A stretch of 64,000 bases of DNA from Nocardioides marinus (GCA_019801415.1 JAHVJD010000005.1:186001-250000), one strand, 5' to 3'. Positions 1 to 8,366 are shown, counted from the first letter of the stretch. Numbers and translations are program-made. Notes: a model not told the origin generated them from the letters alone.

Positions 1-160
1 CGGCGCCACAGCGCTGAAGCAGATTCGCGGCCTTGGCAACGACATGGCTCTGGATCCGGGCATGGGGAATTGCGGCAAGGCCGGACAATGGGTGCCGGTC
101 GGCGTGGGTCAACCATCCGTATTGATGGGCGGGCTGACGGTGGGTGGGTCGGCGACCTGA
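1..160 (+). CDS. tldD: Metalloprotease TldD, C-terminal end (partial)
   Basis: This is the 3' end of a gene that begins before the window, read in the frame starting at base 2. The last 52 residues contain GNDMALDPGMGNCGKAGQ followed by PVGVGQP and LTVGGS, the glycine-rich C-terminus characteristic of TldD. Known for the family: TldD pairs with TldE/PmbA to form a cytoplasmic metallopeptidase that digests unfolded peptides. The zinc site lies upstream, outside the window. The gene stops 266 bases before dprA on the same strand, and no clear terminator was found after it. Confidence 0.88.
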   Translation, partial: GATALKQIRGLGNDMALDPGMGNCGKAGQWVPVGVGQPSVLMGGLTVGGSAT

Positions 161-288
161 GTCGCCTGAAGACCAAGGACCGCAAAAGGGCCGCAAAGCT
201 CTGCCCCCTAACGTAACGACGCCATAAATTCCGCCTCCAGGGGTCAATCTCTGCGAGGCGGATACCCGACCAGCGCAGACGGCCGACT

Positions 289-396
289 CGAATTCCCCCC
301 TGCTTTTCTCAGCTTTTATAGAGACTTAGGAAAATTTTCCGGGAATTCGTAAAAACAGCGATGGCGTTCACTACCTGTTAACCGAGTGAAGGTTAA
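289..396. promoter_or_regulatory. Cluster of nested inverted repeats upstream of dprA
   Basis: Three palindromes sit in the 266-base gap before dprA. CGAATTCCC at 289-297 and GGGAATTCG at 341-349 form perfect 9-base arms around a 43-base spacer. GGAAAATTTTCC at 329-340 is a perfect 12-base palindrome inside that spacer. TTAACC at 378-383 and GGTTAA at 391-396 form perfect arms seven bases apart, ending 30 bases before the dprA start. They look like regulator sites or a structured leader. The TTAA pair is spaced N11, so it does not fit the CtrA N7 rule. No function is known. Confidence 0.4.
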
Positions 397-426
397 TTCT
401 GGTCTTGCAAACAGGCGGAGCAACGG

Positions 427-1617
427 ATGACCGGAGAAGCACATTCTTCCACTCACCCCCCACTCCCACCCACCACGGAAGACGCCCGGTATTCCCAGCT
501 TCGTCTGTTGCGCTCCAAGCGGGTCGGCCCGGTGACATACCACCGGCTGCTCGCGCAATTTGGTTCAGCGCAGAACGCGCTGGATGCGTTGCCTGAAGTG
601 GCACGTTCCGCAGGCCTGAAGGGGTATGAAACATGCCCTGCCGATGCGGTGGACGCTGAAATCAAGCTCGCAAAAGCCGCCAAAGCGCGGCTTTTGTGCT
701 GTTCGGACCCCGAGTACCCTGCCCCGCTTGCCGCGTTGAAAGATGCGCCCCCCCTGCTCTGGGTGATCGGCGACCTGTCGCTTCTGCAGCGCCCCCTGAT
801 CGCCATTGTCGGAGCCCGAAACGCGTCCTCGCTGGGGCGGCGCATGACCCGCACGCTCGCGCAGGATCTGGGTGCAGCGGGCTATGTTGTCGTCTCCGGG
901 CTCGCGCGCGGTATCGACGCCGCCGCCCATGAAGCCGCGCTGAGCAGCGGCACCGTCGCCGTGCAGGCCGGTGGGGTCGACGTGATCTATCCAGCCGAGA
1001 ACACCCGGCTCGCCAGCGCGATTGCCGAAACTGGCCTGCGCGTATCCGAGCAGCCGATGGGACGCACACCGCAGGCACGCGATTTTCCAAAGCGGAACCG
1101 GATCATCGCCGGGCTTGCCTCTGCCGTGGTGGTGATCGAAGCCGCAGCAAGGTCCGGCACCCTGATCACCGCCCAGGACGCGCTTGACCTCGGTCGTGAA
1201 GTGCTGGCGGTGCCGGGTCACCCGTTCGACCCGCGCAGCTCCGGTTGCAACCGGCTGATCCGCGACGGGGCGGTTCTGGTCCGTAGTGCTGCCGATGTGA
1301 TCGACGCTTTGCCTCCCGCACAACCAGCGCAGCCGCGGCCCCGACCCCAACCCGCGACCAATCAGAGGTCACCCGTAGAAGTGCCAGCGGCACAGCCGCA
1401 ACACCGCAGCCTTGCCGAGACGCATGCCCTGCACCAGCAGATTCTCGATCGCCTCGGCCCCTCGCCCACCTCTGAAACCGTGCTGATGCGGGATCTGGCC
1501 CTGCCGCCGCAGGACCTGGCTCCGGCGCTGACCGACCTGGAACTCGACGGCAGCATCCTGCGCCAACCCGGCGGGATGCTGTCAAAAAGCGCCCCCGATG
1601 ATGACACCGCACATTGA
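427..1617 (+). CDS. dprA: DNA-processing protein DprA
   Basis: DprA binds incoming single-stranded DNA in the cytoplasm and loads RecA during natural transformation. The 396-residue protein has the Rossmann-like DprA core with VGARNAS near residue 128, SGLARGIDAAAH near 157, FPKRNRIIAGL near 222 and SGTLITA near 244. A proline/glutamine-rich linker follows, then a C-terminal winged-helix domain (about 330-396) like the DprA_WH domain found in many alphaproteobacterial members. The ATG at 427 is the only start upstream of the conserved core that lies close to it; the ribosome site is weak. The order tldD-dprA-topA is common in Rhodobacteraceae. The upstream gap is rich in palindromes, so regulation is likely. 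Length is normal for a DprA with the winged helix. Confidence 0.95.
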   Translation: MTGEAHSSTHPPLPPTTEDARYSQLRLLRSKRVGPVTYHRLLAQFGSAQNALDALPEVARSAGLKGYETCPADAVDAEIKLAKAAKARLLCCSDPEYPAPLAALKDAPPLLWVIGDLSLLQRPLIAIVGARNASSLGRRMTRTLAQDLGAAGYVVVSGLARGIDAAAHEAALSSGTVAVQAGGVDVIYPAENTRLASAIAETGLRVSEQPMGRTPQARDFPKRNRIIAGLASAVVVIEAAARSGTLITAQDALDLGREVLAVPGHPFDPRSSGCNRLIRDGAVLVRSAADVIDALPPAQPAQPRPRPQPATNQRSPVEVPAAQPQHRSLAETHALHQQILDRLGPSPTSETVLMRDLALPPQDLAPALTDLELDGSILRQPGGMLSKSAPDDDTAH

Positions 1618-1675
1618 CGGCACGATGTGCGCAAAACGCACGAGTGGCCGCGTGGAAACAGCCACCGCACGGCCA

Positions 1676-1701
1676 CCGATCGGCGCAAACGCCGCGGTCG
1701 G
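1676..1701 (+). terminator. Stem-loop after dprA
   Basis: CCGA and CGGCG pair with CGCCG and TCGG around a CAAA loop, with a small bulge on each side. It lies about 60 bases after the dprA stop and ahead of topA. There is no T-run, so an intrinsic terminator is doubtful; it may only slow RNA decay. Confidence 0.25.
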
Positions 1702-1770
1702 CGATGCCGCGAAACCCGCCTGCAAGCACGCATGATCGGTATGGTCACACGGCTGCAACGGGGCCGCAGA

Positions 1771-1800
1771 TTGACATTCTCCCCTTGCGCCCCACATGTT
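1771..1800 (+). promoter_or_regulatory. Possible sigma-70 promoter of topA
   Basis: A perfect TTGACA at 1771-1776 lies about 75 bases before topA. The best -10 candidate is CATGTT at 1795-1800 with an 18-base spacer, which is a weak match to TATAAT. Only the -35 hexamer is convincing. Confidence 0.28.
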
Positions 1801-1848
1801 GCCCCGCCATAGAACCCGCAAAAGCGGTCCGAAGAGGTTAGAGAATTT

Positions 1849-4491
1849 ATGCCAGTTGTCGTCGTCGAATCCCCGGCCAAGGCCAAAACGATCAATAAAT
1901 ATCTTGGTCCCGACTATACGGTTCTGGCGTCCTACGGCCATGTGCGCGACCTTCCGGCCAAGAACGGCTCGGTCGATCCGGAAGCCGATTTCGACATGAC
2001 GTGGGAAGTCGCCAATGATTCCCGCAAACACGTCAAGGCGATCGCCGACGCGCTGAAAGAAGACAACGCGCTGATTCTCGCAACCGACCCCGACCGCGAA
2101 GGGGAAGCGATCAGCTGGCACCTGCAGGAGGCGCTGACCAAGCGGCGTTCGATCAAGAAGGACACGCCCGTCAGCCGCGTCACCTTCAACGCGATCACCA
2201 AGGAAGCGGTGACCGAGGCGATGAAGAACCCCCGCCAGGTCGACATGCCGCTGGTCGAGGCCTATCTGGCCCGCCGCGCGCTGGATTATCTCGTGGGTTT
2301 CAACCTCTCGCCGGTGTTGTGGCGCAAACTGCCGGGCGCGCGTTCGGCCGGCCGCGTCCAGTCGGTCTGCCTGCGCCTGATCGTCGAGCGCGAGATGGAG
2401 ATCGAAGCCTTCAACCCGCAGGAATACTGGTCGGTGCGCGCCCATCTGGCGACCCCGCGCGGCCAGGAACTGGAAGCGCGGCTGACGGTTCTGGGTGGCG
2501 ACAAGCTGGACAAGTACAGTCTGAAGAACGCCACGGCCGCGGAACTGGCGGTGCAGGCAGTCGCATCCCGACAGCTGTCGGTGCAGTCGGTCGAGGCCAA
2601 GCCCGCCGCCCGCAACCCCTCCGCCCCCTTCATGACCTCCACCCTGCAACAGGAGGCCAGCCGCAAGTTCGGCATGGGCGCGCGTCAAACCATGAACGCC
2701 GCCCAACGTCTTTATGAAGCCGGTTTGATCACCTACATGCGGACCGACGGCATCGATATGGCCCCCGAGGCGGTCGAAGCCGCCCGCGCCGAGATCGAGA
2801 AACGCTACGGCGCCGAATACGTGCCCGCAAAACCCCGGATCTACAAGAACAAGGCCAAGAACGCCCAGGAAGCGCACGAGTGTATCCGCCCGACGGATAT
2901 GAGCCGCGATGCCGCCAGCCTGAAGGTCTCCGAAGACGACCAGCGCAAGCTCTACGACCTGATCTGGAAGCGGACACTGTCCTGCCAGATGGAAGGCGCC
3001 CGACTGGAGCGCACGACCGTCGACATCGGTTCGGACGATGGCCAGGTGGTGCTGCGCGCGACCGGCCAGGTCATGCTGTTTGACGGGTTCATGCGCGTCT
3101 ACGAAGAAGGCCGCGACGACGTGACCGACGAGGACGACAAGCGCCTGCCGCAGGTGATGGAAGGCGAGGCCCTCAAGTTCGCGTCCTCCCTTGCAGCGCA
3201 AGCTGAAAAAGCGGGCCAGGAGGCCTCGGTTCTGTCTGAGAACGGTGCCGTCCTCGCGCTGCAGCACCACACCCAGCCGCCGCCGCGCTATACCGAGGCG
3301 ACATTGGTCAAGCGCATGGAAGAACTCGGCATCGGCCGCCCTTCGACCTACGCCAGCGTCATCACCACGATTCAAGACCGCGAATACGTCCGCAAGGACA
3401 AGAACCGCCTGTTCCCGGAGGACAAGGGCCGGATCGTCACCATCTTCCTGCTGAACTTCTTCCGCAAGTACATCGGCTACGAGTTCACCGCCAACCTCGA
3501 GGAAGAACTGGACGAGGTCAGCGCAGGCGAGCGCGACTACAAGGATCTTCTGGGCAAGTTCTGGCGGGACTTCTCCGCCGCGATCGCGGAGACCTCGGAA
3601 CTGCGCATCACCGAAGTTCTGGATGTTCTGGACGACGCGCTGGCGCCGCAACTCTACCCGCCGCGGGAAGACGGCACCGATCCGCGTATCTGCCCGAAAT
3701 GCGGTCAGGGTCAGCTGCACCTCAAGACCTCGCGCACCGGCGGCTTTGTCGGCTGCGGCAACTACCCGGAATGCAACTACACCCGACCGATCTCGGGCGA
3801 AGGCGCCGAAGGTTATGAGCGGGTGCTGGGCGAGGACAACGGGGATGAAATTCACCTGAAATCCGGTCGGTTCGGTCCCTACGTACAGCGCGGCGAGGCG
3901 ACCCCCGAGAACAAGAAGCCCCCCCGTTCCTCGCTTCCCAAACAGGGCAAGGATTATCTGCCGGGCTGGGGTCCGAACGACATCACGCTGGAGCAGGCGG
4001 TCACCCTGCTCACCCTGCCGCGCGAAATCGGCCAGCATCCGGATGGCGGCGTGATCCAGTCGAACCTGGGTCGCTTTGGCCCCTATATCGCGCATCAGCT
4101 GCCGGATGAGGAAAAGCCGGTCTACGTGAACCTGAAGGAAACGCTGGACGTTTTCGAGATCGGCATGAACCGCGCCGTGGAAATGCTGGCCGAGAAACGC
4201 GCCAACCCCGGTCGCGGTCGCCGCGCAGCCGCCAAACCCCTGAAGGAGCTGGGCGAACACCCCGAGGGCGGCGGCGCCATCAGCATCATGGACGGCCGCT
4301 ATGGCCCTTACGTCAAATGGGAAAAGGTGAATGCCACCTTGCCCAAGGACGTTGAACCCAAGGACGTCACCCTGGAGATGGCTGTGCAACTGATTGCCGA
4401 GAAGTCCAGCAAGGGCGGCAAGAAGAAAGCTGCACCCAAGAAGAAGGCGGCCCCGAAGAAAAAGGCCGCCGCCAGCAAGGACAAAGCCTGA
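1849..4491 (+). CDS. topA: DNA topoisomerase I
   Basis: Type IA topoisomerase that relaxes negative supercoils behind polymerases by cutting one strand through a 5'-phosphotyrosine. The 880-residue protein opens with the Toprim motif VVVESPAKAKTINKYLG (residues 3-19) and the acidic Toprim box ATDPDREGEAISWH near residue 80. The catalytic tyrosine is Y296 in GLITYMRTDG. A four-cysteine zinc finger lies near 615-640 (CPKCGQ and GCGNYPEC). Three C-terminal repeats share the signature GR(F/Y)GPY. The end is a lysine/alanine tail like those that bind DNA or RNA polymerase in actinobacterial and alphaproteobacterial enzymes. The ATG at 1849 begins exactly at the conserved N-terminus. A hairpin follows the stop. 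Confidence 0.97.
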   Translation: MPVVVVESPAKAKTINKYLGPDYTVLASYGHVRDLPAKNGSVDPEADFDMTWEVANDSRKHVKAIADALKEDNALILATDPDREGEAISWHLQEALTKRRSIKKDTPVSRVTFNAITKEAVTEAMKNPRQVDMPLVEAYLARRALDYLVGFNLSPVLWRKLPGARSAGRVQSVCLRLIVEREMEIEAFNPQEYWSVRAHLATPRGQELEARLTVLGGDKLDKYSLKNATAAELAVQAVASRQLSVQSVEAKPAARNPSAPFMTSTLQQEASRKFGMGARQTMNAAQRLYEAGLITYMRTDGIDMAPEAVEAARAEIEKRYGAEYVPAKPRIYKNKAKNAQEAHECIRPTDMSRDAASLKVSEDDQRKLYDLIWKRTLSCQMEGARLERTTVDIGSDDGQVVLRATGQVMLFDGFMRVYEEGRDDVTDEDDKRLPQVMEGEALKFASSLAAQAEKAGQEASVLSENGAVLALQHHTQPPPRYTEATLVKRMEELGIGRPSTYASVITTIQDREYVRKDKNRLFPEDKGRIVTIFLLNFFRKYIGYEFTANLEEELDEVSAGERDYKDLLGKFWRDFSAAIAETSELRITEVLDVLDDALAPQLYPPREDGTDPRICPKCGQGQLHLKTSRTGGFVGCGNYPECNYTRPISGEGAEGYERVLGEDNGDEIHLKSGRFGPYVQRGEATPENKKPPRSSLPKQGKDYLPGWGPNDITLEQAVTLLTLPREIGQHPDGGVIQSNLGRFGPYIAHQLPDEEKPVYVNLKETLDVFEIGMNRAVEMLAEKRANPGRGRRAAAKPLKELGEHPEGGGAISIMDGRYGPYVKWEKVNATLPKDVEPKDVTLEMAVQLIAEKSSKGGKKKAAPKKKAAPKKKAAASKDKA

Positions 4492-4503
4492 GATAGCATC
4501 TCG

Positions 4504-4528
4504 CAAGGCCGGGACCTCCCCGGCCTTG
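4504..4528 (+). terminator. Hairpin after topA
   Basis: CAAGGCCGGG pairs perfectly with CCCGGCCTTG over 10 bases around a five-base loop, 12 bases after the topA stop. No T-run follows, so it is a hairpin-only terminator or an RNA 3' end stabiliser. Confidence 0.55.
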
Positions 4529-4638
4529 TGCCCGGTCCGACCGGGTTCCGTAGAAATACGGGTTTCTCTCCGTATCGTTGACTTGGCGCAGCCCCGGCGG
4601 CAGAACACCAGTCAAACGGTAGTTGTTGGGAGAACTCC

Positions 4639-5361
4639 ATGAAAAAGGTTTACGCCAACGCCGCCGAAGCGCTCGACGGGTTGCTTCATGACGGCATGTT
4701 CATCGCGGCAGGGGGCTTTGGCCTCTGCGGCATTCCGGAGCTTCTGCTGGAGGCCATCAAGGAAGCAGGTACCAAAGACCTGACCTTTGCCTCGAACAAC
4801 GCCGGTGTTGACGATTTCGGCATCGGCATCCTGTTGCAGACCAAGCAGGTCAAGAAAATGATCTCCTCCTACGTGGGGGAAAACGCCGAATTCATGCGCC
4901 AGTACCTGTCGGGTGAGCTGGAACTGGAATTCAACCCGCAGGGCACCTTGGCCGAACGCATGCGTGCTGGCGGTGCTGGCATCCCGGGCTTTTTCACCAA
5001 GACCGGTGTCGGCACGGTGATCGCCGAAGGCAAGATGCAGAAACAGTTTCCCACCGGCCCCGACGGCGCCATGGAAGACTACATCATGGAAGAGGGCATC
5101 TTCGCCGATCTTGCCATCGTCAAGGCCTGGAAGGCGGATGAGACCGGCAACCTCGTGTTCCGCAAGACCGCGCGCAACTTCAATGTGCCCGCCGCCACCT
5201 GCGGCAAGGTCTGCGTGGCGGAGGTCGAGGAAATCGTGCCCACCGGCTCGCTGGATCCGGACGCAATCCACCTGCCCGGCATCTATGTGCACCGCATCAT
5301 CCAGGGCAAGCATGAGAAACGCATCGAACAGCGCACCGTGCGCAAGCGGGAGGAAGCATAA
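4639..5361 (+). CDS. 3-oxoacid CoA-transferase subunit A
   Basis: Alpha subunit of a succinyl-CoA:3-ketoacid CoA-transferase type enzyme (ScoA/AtoD family). With subunit B it moves CoA from succinyl-CoA or an acyl-CoA onto acetoacetate, linking ketone body or polyhydroxybutyrate use to central metabolism in the cytoplasm. The 240-residue length is typical. The CoA-binding glycine loop GGFGLCGIPE is at residues 25-34, followed by SNNAGVDDFGIG. The start is preceded by TTGGGAGAACTCC, a good ribosome site. The stop TAA shares a base with the subunit B ATG (TAATG), showing translational coupling. The exact acyl substrate cannot be read from sequence. Confidence 0.92.
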   Translation: MKKVYANAAEALDGLLHDGMFIAAGGFGLCGIPELLLEAIKEAGTKDLTFASNNAGVDDFGIGILLQTKQVKKMISSYVGENAEFMRQYLSGELELEFNPQGTLAERMRAGGAGIPGFFTKTGVGTVIAEGKMQKQFPTGPDGAMEDYIMEEGIFADLAIVKAWKADETGNLVFRKTARNFNVPAATCGKVCVAEVEEIVPTGSLDPDAIHLPGIYVHRIIQGKHEKRIEQRTVRKREEA

Positions 5362-5990
5362 TGGCTTGGGATCGCAATCAGATGGCGGCACGTGCCGCGC
5401 AGGAACTGCAGGACGGCTGGTATGTGAACCTTGGCATCGGCATTCCGACGCTGGTGTCCAACTACATCCCTGAAGGCATCGAAGTGACGTTGCAGTCGGA
5501 AAACGGCATGTTGGGCATGGGCCCCTTCCCCTACGAGGGCGAAGAGGACCCGGACCTGATCAACGCCGGCAAACAGACCATCACCGAGCTGCCGCAAACC
5601 GCGTATTTCGACTCTGCGCAATCCTTCGCGATGATCCGCGGCGGCAAGATCGCAATGGCGATCCTCGGCGCCATGGAGGTGGCCGAAAATGGCGACCTGG
5701 CCAACTGGATGATTCCCGGCAAACTGGTCAAGGGCATGGGCGGCGCCATGGATCTGGTCGCGGGCGTCGGTCGCGTGGTGGTCGTCATGGACCACGCCAA
5801 CAAGCACGGCCAGTCCAAGGTTCTGAAGGAATGCACCCTGCCCCTGACGGGCAAGGGGGTGGTGGACCGGATCATCACCAACCTTGGCGTTCTCGACGTG
5901 GTCGAAGGCGGGCTCAAGATCGTCGAATGCGCCAGCGGCGTCACCGAAGAAGAGCTGCGCGCCGCCACCGAAGCGACGATCGTCAACTGA
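5361..5990 (+). CDS. 3-oxoacid CoA-transferase subunit B
   Basis: Beta subunit of the same enzyme and the one carrying the active site. The catalytic glutamate is E47 in the motif SENG, which forms the glutamyl-CoA thioester in this family. The preceding NLGIGIPTLVSNY and the later GGKIAMAILGAMEV are also standard. At 209 residues it matches AtoA/ScoB proteins. It starts inside the stop codon of the alpha subunit, so the two are made in equal amounts. A strong hairpin terminator follows the stop. Confidence 0.93.
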   Translation: MAWDRNQMAARAAQELQDGWYVNLGIGIPTLVSNYIPEGIEVTLQSENGMLGMGPFPYEGEEDPDLINAGKQTITELPQTAYFDSAQSFAMIRGGKIAMAILGAMEVAENGDLANWMIPGKLVKGMGGAMDLVAGVGRVVVVMDHANKHGQSKVLKECTLPLTGKGVVDRIITNLGVLDVVEGGLKIVECASGVTEEELRAATEATIVN

Positions 5991-6009
5991 CCTGTCAGAC
6001 AGCTTTTGG

Positions 6010-6040
6010 AAAGGCCCGCCAGCGAGCTGGCGGGCCTTTT
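6010..6040 (+). terminator. Rho-independent terminator of the CoA-transferase operon
   Basis: AAAGGCCCGCCAG pairs with CTGGCGGGCCTTT around a CGAG loop and is followed by a short T-run. It ends 9 bases before the stop of the convergent minus-strand gene. The A-rich left side would also let it work on that strand. Confidence 0.82.
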
Positions 6041-6048
6041 GCGCTTGA

Positions 6049-6525
6049 TCAGGCGTCAGCCGCGTCCTCCGGGCGCGCTCTCGGCCGCAGTGTGTTCCAC
6101 ACTGCCCCCTGCGGAGGATTGACAATTTCATACATTAACACCCGTTTATCGTGCCAGTTCACTAGGCGTTCCTCGCCATTTTCGAACACCACGACACAAT
6201 AGCTGCCATCATCTGGGTCGCAGCTGTCTTGGCCAAGAATGGTGACGATGACCGGGTCGATGAGATGGCGGCTGACCAGCACCTGCGCCTTCACCATCTT
6301 GCCGGACACGTAAAGACCGCCGAAGAACAGGCCTATTGCCAAGCAAATGAACCCGGGACCGGAGAGGTTCTTGAACGGGCTTGCCTTGGCAAGGCTTGGC
6401 GCGAAGGCCACGAACAAGAGCCTCCCAAAGAAGCCGACGAATGCGATCACGCCAATCAGGACAAAATTTCCCGTCAGTTGCTGGGAACCCGCAGCCACAG
6501 CTGAGGGGTCAAATCCAAAATCCAA
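6049..6525 (-). CDS. Unrecognised two-segment membrane protein
   Basis: A 158-residue protein of unknown function. The longest open frame runs to 6867, but the best start is a TTG at 6525: GGAG lies seven bases before it and the sequence further upstream is AT-rich and non-coding in style. Two hydrophobic stretches follow, around residues 16-38 (NFVLIGVIAFVGFFGRLLFVAF) and 55-72 (GFICLAIGLFFGGLYVSG). A hydrophilic C-terminal part contains DSCDPDDGSYC and VLMYEIVNPP. Two transmembrane helices with a C-terminal soluble domain of about 85 residues is the simplest reading. It stands alone, divergent from the TetR gene, and could be the TetR target. Confidence 0.6.
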   Translation of the reverse strand: MDFGFDPSAVAAGSQQLTGNFVLIGVIAFVGFFGRLLFVAFAPSLAKASPFKNLSGPGFICLAIGLFFGGLYVSGKMVKAQVLVSRHLIDPVIVTILGQDSCDPDDGSYCVVVFENGEERLVNWHDKRVLMYEIVNPPQGAVWNTLRPRARPEDAADA

Positions 6526-6707
6526 AACGAATCTCCAACAAAATAAATCTCTAAAATACGCTCCACAAATCAATGCTTTGAGGCAAAAAAATGACCGGCT
6601 GCGCCGACCTTTCACCTTTCCGACAAGCGAAGGCGAACGGCCACTGCAGAGGTTCACGCGACGCCGCCCTGCCCCTCGTCTATGCCAAGCGCTCATGGAA
6701 TTGTATG

Positions 6708-6719
6708 TACAGATCAGTA
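6708..6719. promoter_or_regulatory. Imperfect palindrome before the TetR gene
   Basis: TACAGATCAGTA has matching outer triplets and a GATC centre with one mismatched pair. It lies 17 bases before the TetR start. TetR repressors usually bind such sites to control themselves and a divergent neighbour. The match is short and unproven. Confidence 0.25.
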
Positions 6720-6735
6720 AACAAAAGGACGAATC

Positions 6736-7305
6736 ATGCGCCCGAACAAACGTGATGAGCTGGTCCGCAAGGCGTTGGACGTGTTTTATGCCAAGGGTTT
6801 TCACGCCACTGGCATGGATACGCTGGTCAAGGAAACCGGCGTGTCCAAAACGTCGATGTACAAGCATTTCCGCACCAAGGAGGAGCTTATCGCCGCAGTC
6901 CTGGACTTGCGGGACGAGGAGTTTCGCAGCTGGCTCTTCACCCGGATGACGGAATTGGCCGAAACACCCCGCGGGCAGCTTCTGGCGATGTTCACCGCCC
7001 TAGCTGAGTGGTTCGAGCAACCCGAATTTGCCGGCTGCATGTTTGTCAAGGCCAGCGCCGAGTTCCAGGATCACGCTCATCCGCTCTACCGGCAATCGAC
7101 GAAGCACAAGCAGCTGGTGCTGGACCATCTTGCCGAACTTGCAAATCACGCAGGAGCGGCCGACCCGGTAAAGCTGGCGCGGCAGTTGCTCACCCTGAAA
7201 GAAGGGGCGACCGCCCTCGCCGCCATGTCGGCAACGCCGTCCCCTGCCACGGATGCGCTGGCAACTGCGCAGCTGCTCGTTCAAACGCAACTGCCCGAAA
7301 GCTGA
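6736..7305 (+). CDS. TetR/AcrR family transcriptional regulator
   Basis: A DNA-binding repressor of 189 residues. Residues 6-52 form the TetR helix-turn-helix domain, with FYAKGFHATGMDTLVKETGVSKTSMYKHF as its recognisable core (given in parts: ALDVFYAKGF, MDTLVKETGV, SKTSMYKHF). The C-terminal domain with ALAEWFEQPEFAGC resembles the YxaF/LmrA type ligand-binding half. Start ATG at 6736 follows AAAAGGA at good spacing. It diverges from the small membrane protein, with a 210-base AT-rich gap between them. The ligand and targets are not visible. Confidence 0.9.
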   Translation: MRPNKRDELVRKALDVFYAKGFHATGMDTLVKETGVSKTSMYKHFRTKEELIAAVLDLRDEEFRSWLFTRMTELAETPRGQLLAMFTALAEWFEQPEFAGCMFVKASAEFQDHAHPLYRQSTKHKQLVLDHLAELANHAGAADPVKLARQLLTLKEGATALAAMSATPSPATDALATAQLLVQTQLPES

Positions 7306-7312
7306 CTGCCCT

Positions 7313-8137
7313 CTACTGCCCCAGCCGAAAGACACACCCGTCCGAAATCAGCTCGGGCGGCGTCATGCAAAGCCCCTTGGCCACCTGATAGGCCGCCAGG
7401 ACCTTGGGCACGTAGTCCAGCGTCTCGGCATAAGGCGGGACGCCCTTATGCGCCCGAACGGCCCCCTCCCCCGCGTTGTACCCGGCAAGCACCAGGATCG
7501 GATCTCCCTCGAAGGCCCCCATCAGCCAGTCGAGGTACCGGATGCCGCCCGCGATGTTTTGCGGCGCCAGCAAGGCGTCGGTGACGCCAAATCGTGCCGC
7601 GGTATCTGGCATCAATTGCATCAGCCCCTGTGCCCCGGCCGAACTGACTGCGTCCGCCTGCCCTGCCGACTCCACCGCGATCACCGCCAGTACCAGGGCC
7701 GGTGACACATTGGTGCCAGCCGTGTGGGTCAGGATTGGAACCGCATGCGCTTTCGCGATCTCCTGCAGCAGTTGCAGGCGTGGTGCCGACAGCCCCTGGC
7801 CTGCCTGCAACGCCATCAACGCCTGCTCCAAGCGGCCACGCCCGCTACCTGACGCGGCATCGATCTTGTCCCAGAACCAGCCATACCGCCCGCGCGGCAC
7901 CGTGGCCGCTACTTCCGTTTCCGCCTCGGCTTGGGCCGCGTGATCGGTCTCTGTTCTAGCTGCCTGGGCCGCCGGATCGATCTGCACGGTGATCCGCTTG
8001 CCGCCCTCTCCGGGTTGGGGAGGTTTGATCCGTTTCGCCTCAAACGACGGAAATGCCTTGGGGCCCACCGCCTGCGCCCCCGCCGCCAGCGGAGCGAGAC
8101 AGGCTAGAAAAGTCAGCAATACAGAAGGGATCGTCAT
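7313..8137 (-). CDS. Lytic transglycosylase SLT domain protein
   Basis: Likely periplasmic murein lytic transglycosylase of 274 residues that cuts the MurNAc-GlcNAc bond. The open frame extends further upstream, but the ATG at 8137 gives a signal peptide MTIPSVLLTFLACLAPLAAG followed by AQA, so it was chosen. A charged linker (residues 40-90) leads to the SLT domain from about 130. The catalytic glutamate is E156 in AVIAVESAGQ, followed by SSAGAQGLMQLMPDTA and later LAGYNAGEGAV, the standard family 1 motifs. It diverges from the Tad pilus locus and may open the peptidoglycan for the secretin, which is inference. A CtrA-type box lies 138 bases upstream. Confidence 0.9.
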   Translation of the reverse strand: MTIPSVLLTFLACLAPLAAGAQAVGPKAFPSFEAKRIKPPQPGEGGKRITVQIDPAAQAARTETDHAAQAEAETEVAATVPRGRYGWFWDKIDAASGSGRGRLEQALMALQAGQGLSAPRLQLLQEIAKAHAVPILTHTAGTNVSPALVLAVIAVESAGQADAVSSAGAQGLMQLMPDTAARFGVTDALLAPQNIAGGIRYLDWLMGAFEGDPILVLAGYNAGEGAVRAHKGVPPYAETLDYVPKVLAAYQVAKGLCMTPPELISDGCVFRLGQ

Positions 8138-8274
8138 GGCCGGGCCTGAATGCACATGGTGTCTGCACAGAGTCGGAAACTTGCCACCGCAACACCAGAC
8201 CTGGCAGCCCGAATTCTGGCACGATTGCCACATTTGCGCCCATATGAGACCGAAAAACCACGGCCCCGCAGCTC

Positions 8275-8289
8275 TTAACGGAAATTTAA
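8275..8289. promoter_or_regulatory. CtrA-type box between the transglycosylase and pilin genes
   Basis: TTAACGGAAATTTAA is an exact TTAA-N7-TTAA, the consensus of the cell-cycle regulator CtrA in alphaproteobacteria. It lies 138 bases before the transglycosylase start and about 200 bases before the first pilin. In Caulobacter CtrA activates pilA; the same control here is inference. Confidence 0.55.
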
Positions 8290-8336
8290 TGCAGCAGATT
8301 CCGCGCGTTACCCGATCACTTGCCAAAAAGTAAAAA

Positions 8337-8366
8337 TTGGGCCGCAGGTTTCGGGTTTCGGCCCAA
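8337..8366. promoter_or_regulatory. Inverted repeat in the pilin leader region
   Basis: TTGGGCCG at 8337-8344 and CGGCCCAA at 8359-8366 are perfect 8-base arms around a 14-base spacer containing GTTTCGGGTTTC. The whole gap 8138-8491 has no gene. It holds this repeat, the CtrA-type box, an ATATGG-rich stretch near 8388, and the ribosome site GGAGGG at 8479. Confidence 0.35.

Noticed and set aside
378-396. CtrA site before dprA
   Set aside because: The two TTAA units are 11 bases apart, not seven, so the site was reported only as an inverted repeat.
1582-4608. Minus-strand open frame of 1008 codons
   Set aside because: It lies almost exactly opposite topA. Long antisense frames are common in GC-rich genes and this one has low-complexity, His/Gly-rich translation with no family features.
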